In this document: one piece after another, positions 34,458-45,741 of the stretch
How positions within the stretch are numbered: position 1 is the first letter of the stretch
Layout: every line of letters starts with the position of its first letter
DNA from: Xenoacremonium recifei
Lineage: Eukaryota > Ascomycota > Sordariomycetes > Hypocreales > Nectriaceae
DNA: 54,920 nt
Assembly (NCBI GenBank): GCA_012184525.1
Contig: WOFQ01000100.1
Coordinates: 1-54,920 of the forward strand
Reading direction: 5' to 3'
Notes under the pieces: generated by a model
Told to the model about the DNA's origin: nothing
The model's database searches: none
What the model saw: only the letters and a program-made list of their open reading frames with translations
Made by a program: the position numbers and the translations under genes

Positions 34458-36358
34458 ATGAACCGGAAGGCCGACACGCGACCTAACTTTCTCATCGTTG
34501 TGGCGGATGACCTGGGTTTTAGCGACTGCGGCTGTTTTGGATCAGAAATTCATACCCCGAACATCGATGCCCTAGCCGCAGAAAGTAATGCCATACGGTA
34601 CACCAATTACCATGTAGCAGCCGCCTGCTCTCCTACCCGGGCAATGTTGATGACTGGTAAGACCAGCTCTAAGTCAAATATCTACGATGTTTCACTGGGC
34701 TTATACTTACGTCTAACCAAGGTACGGACCACCATATCGCAGGGCTAGGCCAGCTTCAAGAGATAACCCGTGCTTCGCCAGCTCATGCTGGCCGGCCTGG
34801 TCACGAGGGGTATTTGAACGATCGCGTTGTCGCCCTGCCTGAGCTGCTTTCAGATGGAGGTTATTTCACCTGCATGTCTGGCAAGTGGCATCTAGGGCTT
34901 AAGCCAGAGCATCACCCAGTGAATCGAGGCTTCACAAAGTCCTTTGCTTTATTGCCCGGTTGCGCAAATCACTACGGCTACGAGCCGCATTACCAGGACC
35001 CGCTCTCAGAGCCAGACAAGTTCTTCGAGACTGCTACTCGAGCTCTTCACGCCGAGGACGACGTGATTCTAACCCAGCTCCCCGAAGGCTTCTACAGCAG
35101 CGATGCGTATGCTGAAAAGCTTATGGAATATCTAGACAGCCGGTCTGAAAAGGAAAAACAGCAGCCCTTTTTCGCCTACCTTCCCTTTAGTGCTCCTCAT
35201 TGGCCACTTCAGGCTCCTAAGGATGTTTGTGAGAAGTATCGGGGGATTTATGATGATGGACCCGAGGTCCTTCGTCACAAGCGATTGGCAAGGCTTCGGG
35301 AGCTGGGCATGGTCGACCCGGGAGTGAAGCCTCACCCCGTCGTCATTACTGACGGGAATACAGAAAATTGGGATGAGTTGCCTAAAAATATTCGCCAAGC
35401 ATCCAGCCGTGCCATGGAGGTATATGCAGGTATGGTAGATCGAATGGACTGGAATGTTGGGCGTGTTCTTGAGCACCTTCGGGCTACAGGGGAATACGAA
35501 AATACCTTTATTCTCTTTATGAGTGATAATGGGGCTGAAGGGGCCAGCTATGAAGCTACGCCACTAGTGGGCGATAACATTATGGCCCATATCGAAAAGT
35601 ATTATGACAATAGCCTCGAGAATATTGGCAGAGGCAACAGCTTCGTGTGGTACGGCTGCCGCTGGGCCCAAGCTGCAACTGCCCCTTCTCGGCTTTTCAA
35701 GATGCATTCGACCGAAGGTGGCTGTCGAGTGCCTCTAATCGTAAAGCCACCAAAGGATGTCGCGCCAACGGCACAATTTAGTGGAGGACTCATTACTGAC
35801 GTCTTCTGTACGGTCATGGATATTGTTCCGACATGCTTAGAGCTGGCTCAGCTCTCGCATCCATCCCAGTACAAGGGCCGAGACATTACACCACTACGTG
35901 GCCGCAGTTGGGTAAAGTTTCTCTCGCTCGCTCATGCACAGGATCACAAGACAAGAGACACCACAACTACTATTCATGGCCAAGATTATGTGATGGGCTT
36001 TGAGATTTGTGGCTCAGGAGCACTGCGGCGTGGCGACTGGAAAATAACATTTGTGCCGGCACCTAAGGGTCCGCAGAGGTGGGAGCTCTTCAACATCCGA
36101 GATGACCCAGGGGAAGTTCAGGACCTGGCAGAAGAAAGGCCAGAGCTGCTTACAGAGATGCTGACGTTGTGGGAAGAATATAAGGCTGAAACTGGTGTTG
36201 TTGGCGTCGCCGGTGACTACCCCAACATTATTCAAGGCAAGGGATCGGTCATTGACGAAATGGATGACCCATATGCTTGGATCAAGTATATTGGAAAACC
36301 TGAGATCACACCGGAGCATCTTAGAACCGTTGTTCCACTAGTTGGCAAGGCAAAATGA
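34458..36358 (+). CDS. Sulfatase (formylglycine-dependent, Cys type)
   Basis: Exons 34458-34656 and 34722-36358 give 611 aa. The N-terminus reads PNFLIVVADDLGFSD, with the two metal-binding Asp residues at 17-18. The formylglycine site is C-S-P-T-R with Cys57, intact. Further family segments are SGKWHLG, SAPHWPLQAP and FILFMSDNGAEG. It is an arylsulfatase-like hydrolase of sulfate esters. There is no signal peptide before the catalytic domain, so it should work inside the cell, unlike its secreted GH79 neighbour. It shares a divergent promoter carrying three operator-like repeats with that gene. The substrate could be a sulfated sugar, glucuronide or aryl sulfate. Confidence 0.9.
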
Positions 36359-36477
36359 GGTGCCACGTCATATAGAAGAGCAATAGGAGAGATTCGATTG
36401 TTGTGTCTTTTCACTTTATATCGCTTTCTGTTCGCTTTCAAATCAAGATATGCAGGGGGTTGAATTACATGTCTCAG

Positions 36478-39407
36478 TCAAGCAGAGGGATCCAAGAGAT
36501 CAAATGTTAACCAAGACGGGAGCTCGGAGCTCTCAGTGATGTCCCACGTAAGATAATTGTTAATTCCGTCAGCGGCTCGTATATAGTCCTCCACGGAGGG
36601 TTGTACAATGAGGTCCGGTCCATGAGCCATGGTGTTACTCAAATCCAGATTTATGTTACTGAGACAGTCGATGCCGTCACGATGGCCATTTCTCGATGTC
36701 TCCCCTGAATGAGGAGATTCAATGGCCCGATAGATTCTCGTCGTCTCTGGGTGGTGTTGCTTGAAAGTGATATCCATTGGGGTCTTTGTCGAGTGTGACA
36801 GTGATTCCACTTCTTGCTCCGTAATGCTTGGCGAGCCTTCTGAGTCTATGGAGAGACCACCAGTAGAGCTGCCGGATCTTGTGGCGCGTACTTCAGATCG
36901 TGCCTTCCGGAAGAAGGCCATCTTGGACAGATGGTTTATATCTGCAGAGCCGGTAACCTCGGCAGGGGCATCCGGGGAACTACAATTGTAGTATCAGTGG
37001 GTTTGTTGTGTTATATATAGGCAGCCAAGCGTGATCTATGATTTACCTTCGGGCTCCACTCCATTCTTGGAAAATATCGAAATGGCCAAAGAGTCTGCAA
37101 AGGGGCAGGAGTGCTCGAATCTATGAGAGTTTTAATATGCCGGTTTTTTATCACACATATCTCGCCACAGGTTCGAACGGCCCTTTGAAGATCGGTAGGT
37201 GAGTGACTTACATACGGACTTTGGCCTTCCTTTCCTACATGAAGGACATCAAGGAGTCGTAAATTCGTCCGGATGTTTTTCTTTGCCATCTCAACCGACT
37301 GAGAACTGTTGTCTACAGTGGCAGAGTAAATAATTTGGATCTTAGCAGATTCAAATGCTATATCAGCCCAAACTATCTGATCGAGAGCAACTGTGCCGTG
37401 TTGAAATGCATGTTTGAAAATGTTTGAGACTGCTTTCGCGTGGTGATTGCATCTCTTTTGGTACTCGAATCGGAAATCTGGAGGGGCATTGGCAAAGGCA
37501 GCTGCCAGGGGAAAGGTAAATCCAGCCAGGGTTACCCTCATGAGATCAAAAGCTGCAGCATGATAGATTAGATGGAGGAAGAAGACCGCACCAATCATGT
37601 GTTGGTCTTTGTGCATGTACAGGTTCAAGTCGGTGATGGAGAACCTTTCTGGAAAATTACTAGAGAACTTTTCAAGCCGCTTGATCATTGTCATGAACGG
37701 AGATGACAGGTCCCAGATGTATAAGTCTGCTGGGATTGTAGTTCGGACAAGCCTGTTTTATTCCTTCATTAGTTCAGAACAAATGAGAAGTGAATGCCCA
37801 GTTATCACCACGTACCTGAGAACAGCGCTTCGCAACCTCATGCAAACAGTAACAAGAGATGAAAGATCAAAATGCCTTATGACAGCCATATTAACCGAGT
37901 CCTCAATTGGAGCAAGATAATATGTTTCTGAGGGTGTCAACGAAAGAAAATTCTGATCCGGACATGGCAGAGGAATCAATGGAAAGTTATCCCGCCACCA
38001 AGAGTCTTTGTCGACGCCTGATGCAAGAAGAAGATCTAAATGGTAGCATGCCCAGACAACTCTGTTTTCGGCCTCTTGCTGTAGAAAGTCCGAGGAAGAA
38101 CTCGGGACGGTGTGTAATTGCAGTGGCATGTCCAATCCTAGTAGCCGTAGGGAACGAAATAAGCATCCAGAGAGAACAAAGACCTTGGCATTACGATCTG
38201 TTCTAAGTCCGTACTCGCAAAGAAGAATCATGGCCTGTCTTCACCATCAGTGTGACACCTTTAGAGCTACATCCTGCGCGGGTGATATTTTTCGTATACG
38301 TACCATAAGATGATGGAGAGTCGGCGCATGAGCCTCAACAAGGACTTCCCTTCTAGCTCTTTCTGCCCATGAGTCCCCAGGGATAGCTGAGCCAGGAACA
38401 TGGGCCAAACTTTGTGATAATAGAGAGTCTAGATAAAGGGTTCTACATCACTCGTCAGACTTGCCGTCACTCGTGTCGATGGAATGCCTGGGAAAATTCG
38501 AACCTGGCGCCAAGAGCACATATGATATAAATCAACGGCTCTGCGTAGTCTTCCATGAGACTTTGGCGATGTAGAGAATGCATAAGGGACGGTTTGTGGA
38601 TAAATCCAAGACAGCGTAGGGGATGAACTCGTTCAAGATACGCAGTAATGAGAGGATTCCAAAGATTGGTATCATTTGGTAATGTATCTGAGCATAATCT
38701 TCCCGTCCCAGATGTTAGCCAAGCTTGAAATAGAGTAGTGATCCCAGGTTTTGCGGCAAGGAAACGAGCATTGAACTCACTGATCGTAGTCAATCTCCAA
38801 AGCAGAAACCACTATTGTTCTCGGCTTGAGACTTGGTACACCTTGCTCGACATGCGACACACTTTCCGGCCTTGAAAGAGGAGTCTCCACACCAAGTCTT
38901 CCAGTATACTGGCAGTCCAAATTTCTGGATACACATCTCCTGCAAGACGGCCTGTCACGGCTACATTGACTCTTCGAAGCTCGGCAATGGTTACAGGATC
39001 CAATTCGACGTCGCTCCTTTCCAGCTGCTTTGAATATGTCATCGGTCGATTTGAGCATCTGCCTTCTGGTCGTCTTCTGGTCGTGGACGTCGAAACCCGG
39101 GCATGATATGCCAAGACGCAAACAGTTTTGACATGAGGGCAGTTTCCTGTCACACCGGACCTGAAACCCCAGAATTGTTGATTTTAGTTTCGATTGGTTC
39201 ATCATGGGTATGGGATAAAACGAACCTTACGAGATCGACAAACAACGCATGCTTATAAAAGAAAACTAGGTTAGCCCGGTTCGACGTCTATAAGCTCATC
39301 GTCGCCAAAGGTCCGCCGAGCGGTCCCCAGCTGTACGCTGATCATATCAACGTACCTATCGGGGCCTCAGCTAATTCTGGCGTAAGTTGCGTATTTGTTG
39401 CTTCCAT
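36478..39407 (-). CDS. Transcription factor with two Zn2Cys6 clusters and fungal_trans domain
   Basis: The start at 39407 gives exon 1 (39356-39407), a 26-nt exon 2 (39226-39251) and exon 3 from 39158. Together these encode two complete clusters: Cys19-Cys46 (C-x2-C-x6-C-x6-C-x2-C-x6-C) and Cys82-Cys109 with the same spacing. Later exons are about 38778-38471, 38304-38409, 37816-38234, 37060-37752 and 36478-36979, for roughly 800 aa. They contain HPLRCLGFIHKPS and the fungal regulatory domain. The C-terminus is acidic and ends PSWLTFDLLDPSA. The intron between about 38.86 and 38.78 kb could not be resolved, and the last donor (GTGGAG) is weak. It sits between the sulfatase and the sugar transporter and is the obvious candidate to read the shared CCGGARYTCGCA repeats. 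Confidence 0.8.
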
Positions 39408-40245
39408 ACTGTCTTTCAACACCAGCCAAACAAGAGTTTCAGTGTCTTAGTTCATTTGTTCGCCTGTCTCTTCACCAGAAGTCCGATGTTGAGTATTGGA
39501 GACACGAATTTGTCACTCCAAGGTCTCAAGCAGCTACGATCCTTTGTTAATAGGGCGTGCGTAGATGTCAAGGTAACTCATAGCGATAGAGCGTCGCAGT
39601 TCTCAAATGCCTTTTCAGATGACAGGCCGCTGGTTCAGCCCCGTTGTTGGATGCGACGGGCCTGTACGAAGTAGAGGATGGAAAAGATCAAAACCTGGAG
39701 GCGTCAGGTATAGTGCCGAGAATAGTCCGACACGCTCTCCACGTGACTCTTCATGTCATGATCATGTGACAGATTATGTAGTCTGGGTGTTTTCGGGTTC
39801 TCTAGGGTATGCGACTCAAATCTCGAATCGTCTAGAGAAATTATTCATCAACTCCTGTTCCGATCACAACTTACGAGGAAAAATATGATTCTGGGAGTCA
39901 ATTAGCGTCAAACTGCGTAGAACTCATATTTTAGACTGCTCGCGATGAATCTCATACAATGACTGGGTTTCCCTGCTTCTGAAACTCCTCCCTTTTGTTT
40001 TTTTTCTCTCCGAGTTTTGCTAATTCCCTGCTTCTACTTACTACTAGTCTCCAGCATTGCTACGATCTTGGGCTCGAAGTGCCGGTAAATAATCATTTCC
40101 ACTATCTACTTTTGATTTAACCCACAGAAATCACAAACGATGGATTAGGGTGAGTGCCATCGGCGTAGTTCTCAGCGAAGCTGTGCATTCCTCCAGCCGG
40201 GACAATCTTAGCCACTCGCTGCCTCCACATTTCAAATGGCTAGCG

Positions 40246-40316
40246 CCGCAACTCGCAGTTAGCCTTCCGGAATTCGCACCGGAATTCGGTACCAAACTTT
40301 GCTGCCGGACTTCGCT
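40246..40316. promoter_or_regulatory. Four CCGGARYTCGCA-like repeats upstream of the sugar transporter
   Basis: Copies start at 40246 (CCGCAACTCGCA), 40267 (CCGGAATTCGCA), 40279 (CCGGAATTCGGT) and 40305 (CCGGACTTCGCT). Each differs by at most two bases from the word repeated between the GH79 and sulfatase genes. All are in the same orientation. The array ends 336 bp before the transporter ATG. The shared word strongly suggests one regulator for the three genes. Confidence 0.7.
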
Positions 40317-40547
40317 TTGGCCACATCAGATACGGGTTGTTGAGCGATGACCAGTTTGGTACTTCCGCATAGTGAGACCAGCAGACACTTTTCCCTCGCT
40401 CGACGGTGTCCCCGGATTGAATCAGGCATTTTATGCGGGGAGCGAATGGGCCCTCAGGTCTACATCTCCAGTCCTTGTGCCGGTTTGCGGGGCTAAGACG
40501 AGGAAGAAACGAGTCCGTGACTAGTAAGGGCAGGCGTCAAGGTAGCC

Positions 40548-40554
40548 TATAAAT
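40548..40554 (+). promoter_or_regulatory. TATA-like element of the sugar transporter
   Basis: TATAAAT lies about 100 bp upstream of the transporter ATG at 40652, a plausible core-promoter position. No experimental support. Confidence 0.4.
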
Positions 40555-40651
40555 CTGCAGTGCCCTCCCTACTCTCTGTTCCCACTACGAATAGCATTCT
40601 GCTACTTTGTGTAATCTGAAAACTGCAAGAATTAATACGGAGTAAACCGCC

Positions 40652-42576
40652 ATGGCCTTGGACACTAACACAGGGTCAAGGACTCAAATATCCCTGCCCC
40701 AAAGACTGAGGCAGTTAAATGGAATGCTGCTCTTCCTCATGTTGTAAGTATTTTGCCTTGTACCTTGGGAGTCATTGAACGGGATGTGTACAAGTACAAA
40801 ACACTCTAATAATACCACCACGTGATAGTTACATGGCCATGTGCGCCTTCAACTTCGGTTACGATGTCGGCGTCTTCAGCGGCGTCCAGGCTATGGGCAG
40901 TTTTGCTCGGAAGTTTGGAACATACAACGAAGCTTCTAATACTTGGGTTATTCTCGGCTGGTTATCTTCTGTTATGACTGCAATGCCCTTCCTCGGCAAA
41001 GCTCTGGTATATATAATCATCAATTCTTGGACCATGGCGCCAGAGACGACATCACGAGAGAGAGTATTGAGCTGACTTCTCGAAAGGGCTGCATGAGCTG
41101 CGGCTGGATTGCAGAGAGATGGGGTCGAAGAGTTGCTATCTTAACTCTTTGCGTTGTCTCCTTCGTGTGAGTTGCACTGAGACTCATATCGAGATGGGAT
41201 GTTTGAAGTAACAGCAAGTCAACAGCGGCGTCATCCTCCAAGTCGCTGCTGTGCATGTTGCGATGTTCACCATCGGTCGAATCATCACATTTGGTATGAC
41301 TGGTATGGCTATCGTGGTTGTCCCTATTTATCAAGCAGAAACGGCACCAGAGGCACTGCGTGGTACTTTTGCCTCGACTATACAACTCCTTATCATCCTT
41401 GGCCAGGTTGTCGCTACTTGTGTTACCTATGGCACCAAGAGTATCAACACCGATGCAGGCTGGCGCGTTCCCACGGCCCTACAATTGATCATGCCCTCGC
41501 TTTTATTTCTTTTGTTGCCTTTTGTGCCCGAATCACCGCGCTGGCTGCTGAGTCAGGAACGAAATGAAGACGCCACTAACAGCTTGAGGAAACTCCGAAA
41601 GAATGTTACGGAAGAGGAGGTTCGTCTTGAGATTGAGGCATTGCTGTACACTCATCGAAATGAACACAAGGGCAGCTGGGCCGAGGTTTTCAACAAGCAG
41701 AATAGGGTGAGTTACAGAATTTACGCTTGCTGTTTAAGTTTATACCACCTGGCTAATACAGAGGCGTAAATCCGAAGGTTCGTACTATGGTTGCAATTCT
41801 CGCAATGTTTGGCCAGCAGATCACCGGTCAAGCTTTCCCAACCCAGTACGGAGTTATATTTTACAAGTCTCAGGGATTCGGCGACAAGTCGTTCCTCTTC
41901 AACATCATTCAGAATGTCCTTTCGTTAGGAGCTATCCTGTTTACATGGACATTTGTTGATGGCATTGGCCGCCGTCCTTTAATCATGGTTGGGGGCTCCC
42001 TCATGGCCATTTTCCTCTTCATTCTGGGTGGTATGGGGTCAAGGGCCAACAGCCTTGATACATCAGAGAAGAATCTCATGGTAGCCTCTGTCATGCTCTT
42101 TCAATTCTTTTTCAACCTGTCATGGGCACCTGCGTAAGAGTCTCTGTTTAGTCGCTCCCCATATTCCAACTGAGGCTAACGCCCTAGTGAAACGCAGCTC
42201 GTATGTAATCGTATCCGAGGCGGCAGCCTTACGAATTAAGGAGAAGACCAATCTTCTAGCTTGCGTAATCTCTGTCCTTACCACATTTGTCACATCATTC
42301 ACAATTCCATATCTCATCAATGCACAATACGCCAACCTGGGAGCAAAGGTAGGCTTCATTTATGGTGCTATCAATATTATTATGGTGGTCTTGACATTTT
42401 TCTTTATCCCTGAGCTTAAAGGAAGGTCGCTGGAGGAGGTAGACCAACTTTTCGAGAGTGGCGCACCTCTCCGCAAGTTTAGGGAACTGGAGACACGTAA
42501 AGCCCAGGCTCTCTATGACGAGGTGGTAGAGCACAAAGGCAAACAACAACAGACATTCGAGGTTGAGAGGGTTTAG
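40652..42576 (+). CDS. MFS sugar transporter (sugar porter family)
   Basis: Six exons (40652-40743, 40829-41006, 41087-41166, 41226-41706, 41778-42133, 42198-42576) give 521 aa. The NFGYDVGVFSG segment in the first membrane helix, GRRVA, the PESPRWLL motif before the central loop and GRRPLIMVGG are sugar-porter hallmarks. PELKGRSLEEVDQLFE near the C-terminus is also diagnostic. It should import a mono- or oligosaccharide, or a glycoside, by proton symport. The upstream region has four copies of the operator-like word found between GH79 and sulfatase. Exon 5 uses a CGAAG acceptor and exon 6 an ACGCAG acceptor that keep the frame. Confidence 0.9.
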
Positions 42577-43279
42577 ATATATATTCGGTACCAACCGTGA
42601 CAATCCATGCCATGGCCATGGTAGAAATTGATGTATTTCCCTCGAAATCTTGAGATAGCTTTATTGGTACGATGGATGGAAATGATAGCCCTACTAAAAT
42701 TTTGAAATATGAAAAGGGTCGCTACGGACTATCTAGCCTCTTAGAATATTTTCCTGGGTTGGCGTGTTCACGGAAATTGACCTTTTGTCCTTGTCCTTGG
42801 CGAAGAGGGGGTTTCTGGTGCGGTTCTGCGGTCTAGCCAGTGATTTCATACTAGTTAAAGTTGTACAGAAGTGACAACATATGCCAAATGAAGCTATTCT
42901 ATTGCTATGGTATTAGCTAGTGGTATGGCTGGAGCTTCGAGGGAAGTCTAAGAGACTTGCGAAGATACAATTCACAATAAAGCTCCTTCCACTTCCTTGA
43001 CCATGACCCCTGGAACAGTGTAGAAATTGGAAATCCTTACGGCCAAAAATGATTGGAAATGATATTAGAAGAAATTCAGTCACCGCAAATGAGGGAAATA
43101 TTTGCCCCTAAACAGTATTCAGCTAGAGTGATATCTAAATTACATAGCTGAGTGTAGATGGAAGCTAAAACAATAACTCTCTAAATGCTCTCAGCCCAAA
43201 CCAATCTTGGTCTACCTTTGAAGAGAGTTCAATAAAAGACTTTCATATAATGAGATGATAAGATCTTTAACTATTTGTT
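42577..43279. other. Convergent intergenic region, AT-rich
   Basis: This interval lies between convergent 3' ends of the sugar transporter and the phosphodiesterase gene. No gene, repeat array or RNA was recognised. Confidence 0.5.
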
Positions 43280-45741
43280 TCAGTAGATGGATCCGTTAAC
43301 GGTATAGTTCGATGGGATCTCTTCATCTAGAATCGAACTTCCCAAGACCTTCACTAGAGCTTTTTGGAGCGACTCTACTCCGGCATGATTCGCAAAGGAT
43401 GACAGAATGGGGACAATTTGAGAGCCGTCACACTCCCCAGACATCATAATTCCAGTGCCGGTGTCTCTTTTGAAGTTGACACCCGGCGTCACGGCAACAC
43501 TAGATCTTCATGTTAGTCCAACATAGGAACGTAGCCGCACGGCTAGTATTCCGCATTCTTGTATAGGTCTTACCAATTGTACTGGGCTTGTGCCGCTCTG
43601 AGTTGACAAATCTCGTCCACCTTGCAAGTTCCCGTGCATGTAGAGTTGCTGTAGTCTCGAGTTTTGCGAGAAATGTACTCTTGGAAGACCGCGTCGTTCG
43701 ATTCAAAGAGCGTTGTCACATTGTGCCAGAAAGCAGGAGTCAACTCCGCAGCAGCATCCGTTACACCCAAGACACTGCCATACGTGTCTTTGACTGTGTA
43801 TAATACCTCCCAAGTTGGATCAACTTGGTAGGTATCGGAGTTTATGTCGGCATAGTAAACGGTCATATCCAGAACCCCGAATGTTACGGGGTCGACATCA
43901 TAGACACTATGTTAGAATTAGCGGGCTGGGAGTTATACTGAAATAAGTTCTGCGCGCTGACCGAAAAGTAGGGTTTCCAGAGGTGGGAGTCAATGCTGGG
44001 GCAATGTAAGACATCATAGTCGCAGTGTTGAAGTTTTGGTTCGTGTAATTGCTATAGGCAATTTCAAATTCGTCCTTATGGGTATGCCTTTTATTAATGT
44101 AAGTCAGGCTACGTGCCTTGAGAGTTGAACATTCTTACCCGTAGAATACAGCAGCGATAGTCGCGTCAAACCTCTGGATTATCGAATCTGGGATTATAAT
44201 TAGTCTCCACAACCATGTTTCTTCAATATTAAGAGGTCAACCGAAATAGTATGAAGCGTCGTGGAACGCATCTGAGGCACCCATAGGCATGTGACCTTAA
44301 GAATCTTCACGTTAGTATAGCTAATTCTTCTGCAAGTTATGCGCGTGAGTGTCCCAACTTACCCAGAATCCAAACTCGTTCACCCGCCGTCTCTGCTGAT
44401 TCTAATTGGGCCACCAGCCAGGCAAACATTCCCGATGGATCGCTTTCCCAAGTCGCTTCGTACATCCAAAAGTTTTGCTTGTACCAGAAGTTGGTGTTGA
44501 TGCTTATAATTCGAAGACCTGAGTCGTCAATGACTGAGTAACTTCCATAGTTAGAAGCCACTTCAGCGGCAGCAGTGCTACCGATCCAAGTCTCCCAGTC
44601 GCTTGACATAATATCGTAGGCAAATTGTGTGCTGATCGTAGTGGAGACATCGGCAGGTGGAAAGGAATTGACTGGACACGCATCGTGGTTCCCCGTGACC
44701 GCGTATACTTTTCCAAGCTCCGTCATCCGAGTATATGCGTTCTCTAGGTCGTTTGAGACTTCTGCATCTGTAACGAGCCATACAGCCCCTTCGACGACAT
44801 CACCGGTGAAGATGGTAAATTTCCGGTCTGGAACCAAGGCTTGAATGGCAGAATACATGCTCTCTTCTAGAGACAAGGGGGAATCGCAGTGCACATTCCC
44901 ATACTCGCCTGCTGGCGTGTCGTTGTTTCCGGGTTCATCAGCCGTGGTGTAGCTCCGACAGCAAATGTTCTTGGTGCAGTTCCAGCTAGCCCCTACAGTA
45001 TAATTCAAATCCACGTGGATATCGCTGATGTGTACGATCTTGAGAGGAGACTCACCGCTTGCCTCAGGTCGTGTCTTATTCGGCTTATCTGTTAGGACGG
45101 GAGCACTAGCGGTATCAACTTCCGGCCACTGACACAAGCCAAAGATGGTGAGGCAAAAGAGGGTAGATGTCTTTGTTCCGATCGTCATCTGCCTCAGATC
45201 ATGAGCTAGGATAGGTCCTTCTAGTCCAATAGCCCCAGCGCTGAAGCCAAATTGTTAGACGTCAGTCTGATCCTCGGGGCTTGAGAGTGCGCCATAGAAG
45301 GATTTTGAAACATACCAGACATCGTCATCCTCGACGCCCTGAAGAGAAAGTTTTATTGAGCATAAATTTGGGAATAGAGTCGTAGACACGGCGCGCTATG
45401 ACTTACCAGGGCCTCACAAACTGCCACGATAACATCGACGAAGGCGTCATTACCTTGGTGAGCAATGACCTTGAGCACGACAAGAAGGGCCTAAGATACC
45501 AGTGTGATCAGTCTTATCGCTCTTCAATGTGTTATCGAGGAACCTATTTTACCTCGCAGGAAGCACACTCTGCTAAATCCTCGATGTCTGTGAGTATCTC
45601 TGAGACGATACCTCTCTTTGCTTCCTGTTTGGAGAATGCGACCAGAGACTGGCGAGTAACATCACCAACCGACAGGGCCGACGCTAATATTGGCAGAGAG
45701 ATAAAACCGCACAAGGCGCGGAGGGCAGAGTAGGCGCGCAT
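43280..45741 (-). CDS. Acid sphingomyelinase-like phosphodiesterase with saposin B domain
   Basis: Nine exons (45553-45741, 45407-45490, 45316-45338, 44363-45240, 44242-44295, 44139-44187, 43962-44087, 43574-43906, 43280-43499) give 651 aa, with every phase consistent. A hydrophobic N-terminal segment looks like a signal peptide. A saposin B-type region follows, with paired cysteines (CASC, VCEAL, DDDVCAG, FCLTIFGLC). The calcineurin-like metallophosphatase core has HISDIHVDLNY, FTGDVVEG, VTGNHDACPVNSF and FYGHTHKDEFE, giving the metal ligands. It should hydrolyse sphingomyelin-like or phosphodiester substrates outside the cell or in the vacuole. Many NxS/T sites are present. Exon 3 is only 23 nt. 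Function in fungi is often lipid or phosphate scavenging. Confidence 0.88.

Larger units (their letters stand above)
39408..40651. other. Intergenic divergent region
   Basis: This is the long interval between the divergent starts of the regulator and the sugar transporter. It carries the second operator-like array and a TATA-like element, listed separately. No further gene was recognised; open frames at 39387-39888 have no motif. Confidence 0.5.

Noticed and set aside
37168..37210. Possible 33-nt intron in the two-cluster regulator (GTAAGT..AAAG)
   Set aside because: It is too short for a fungal intron, and removing it breaks the frame that is open without it.
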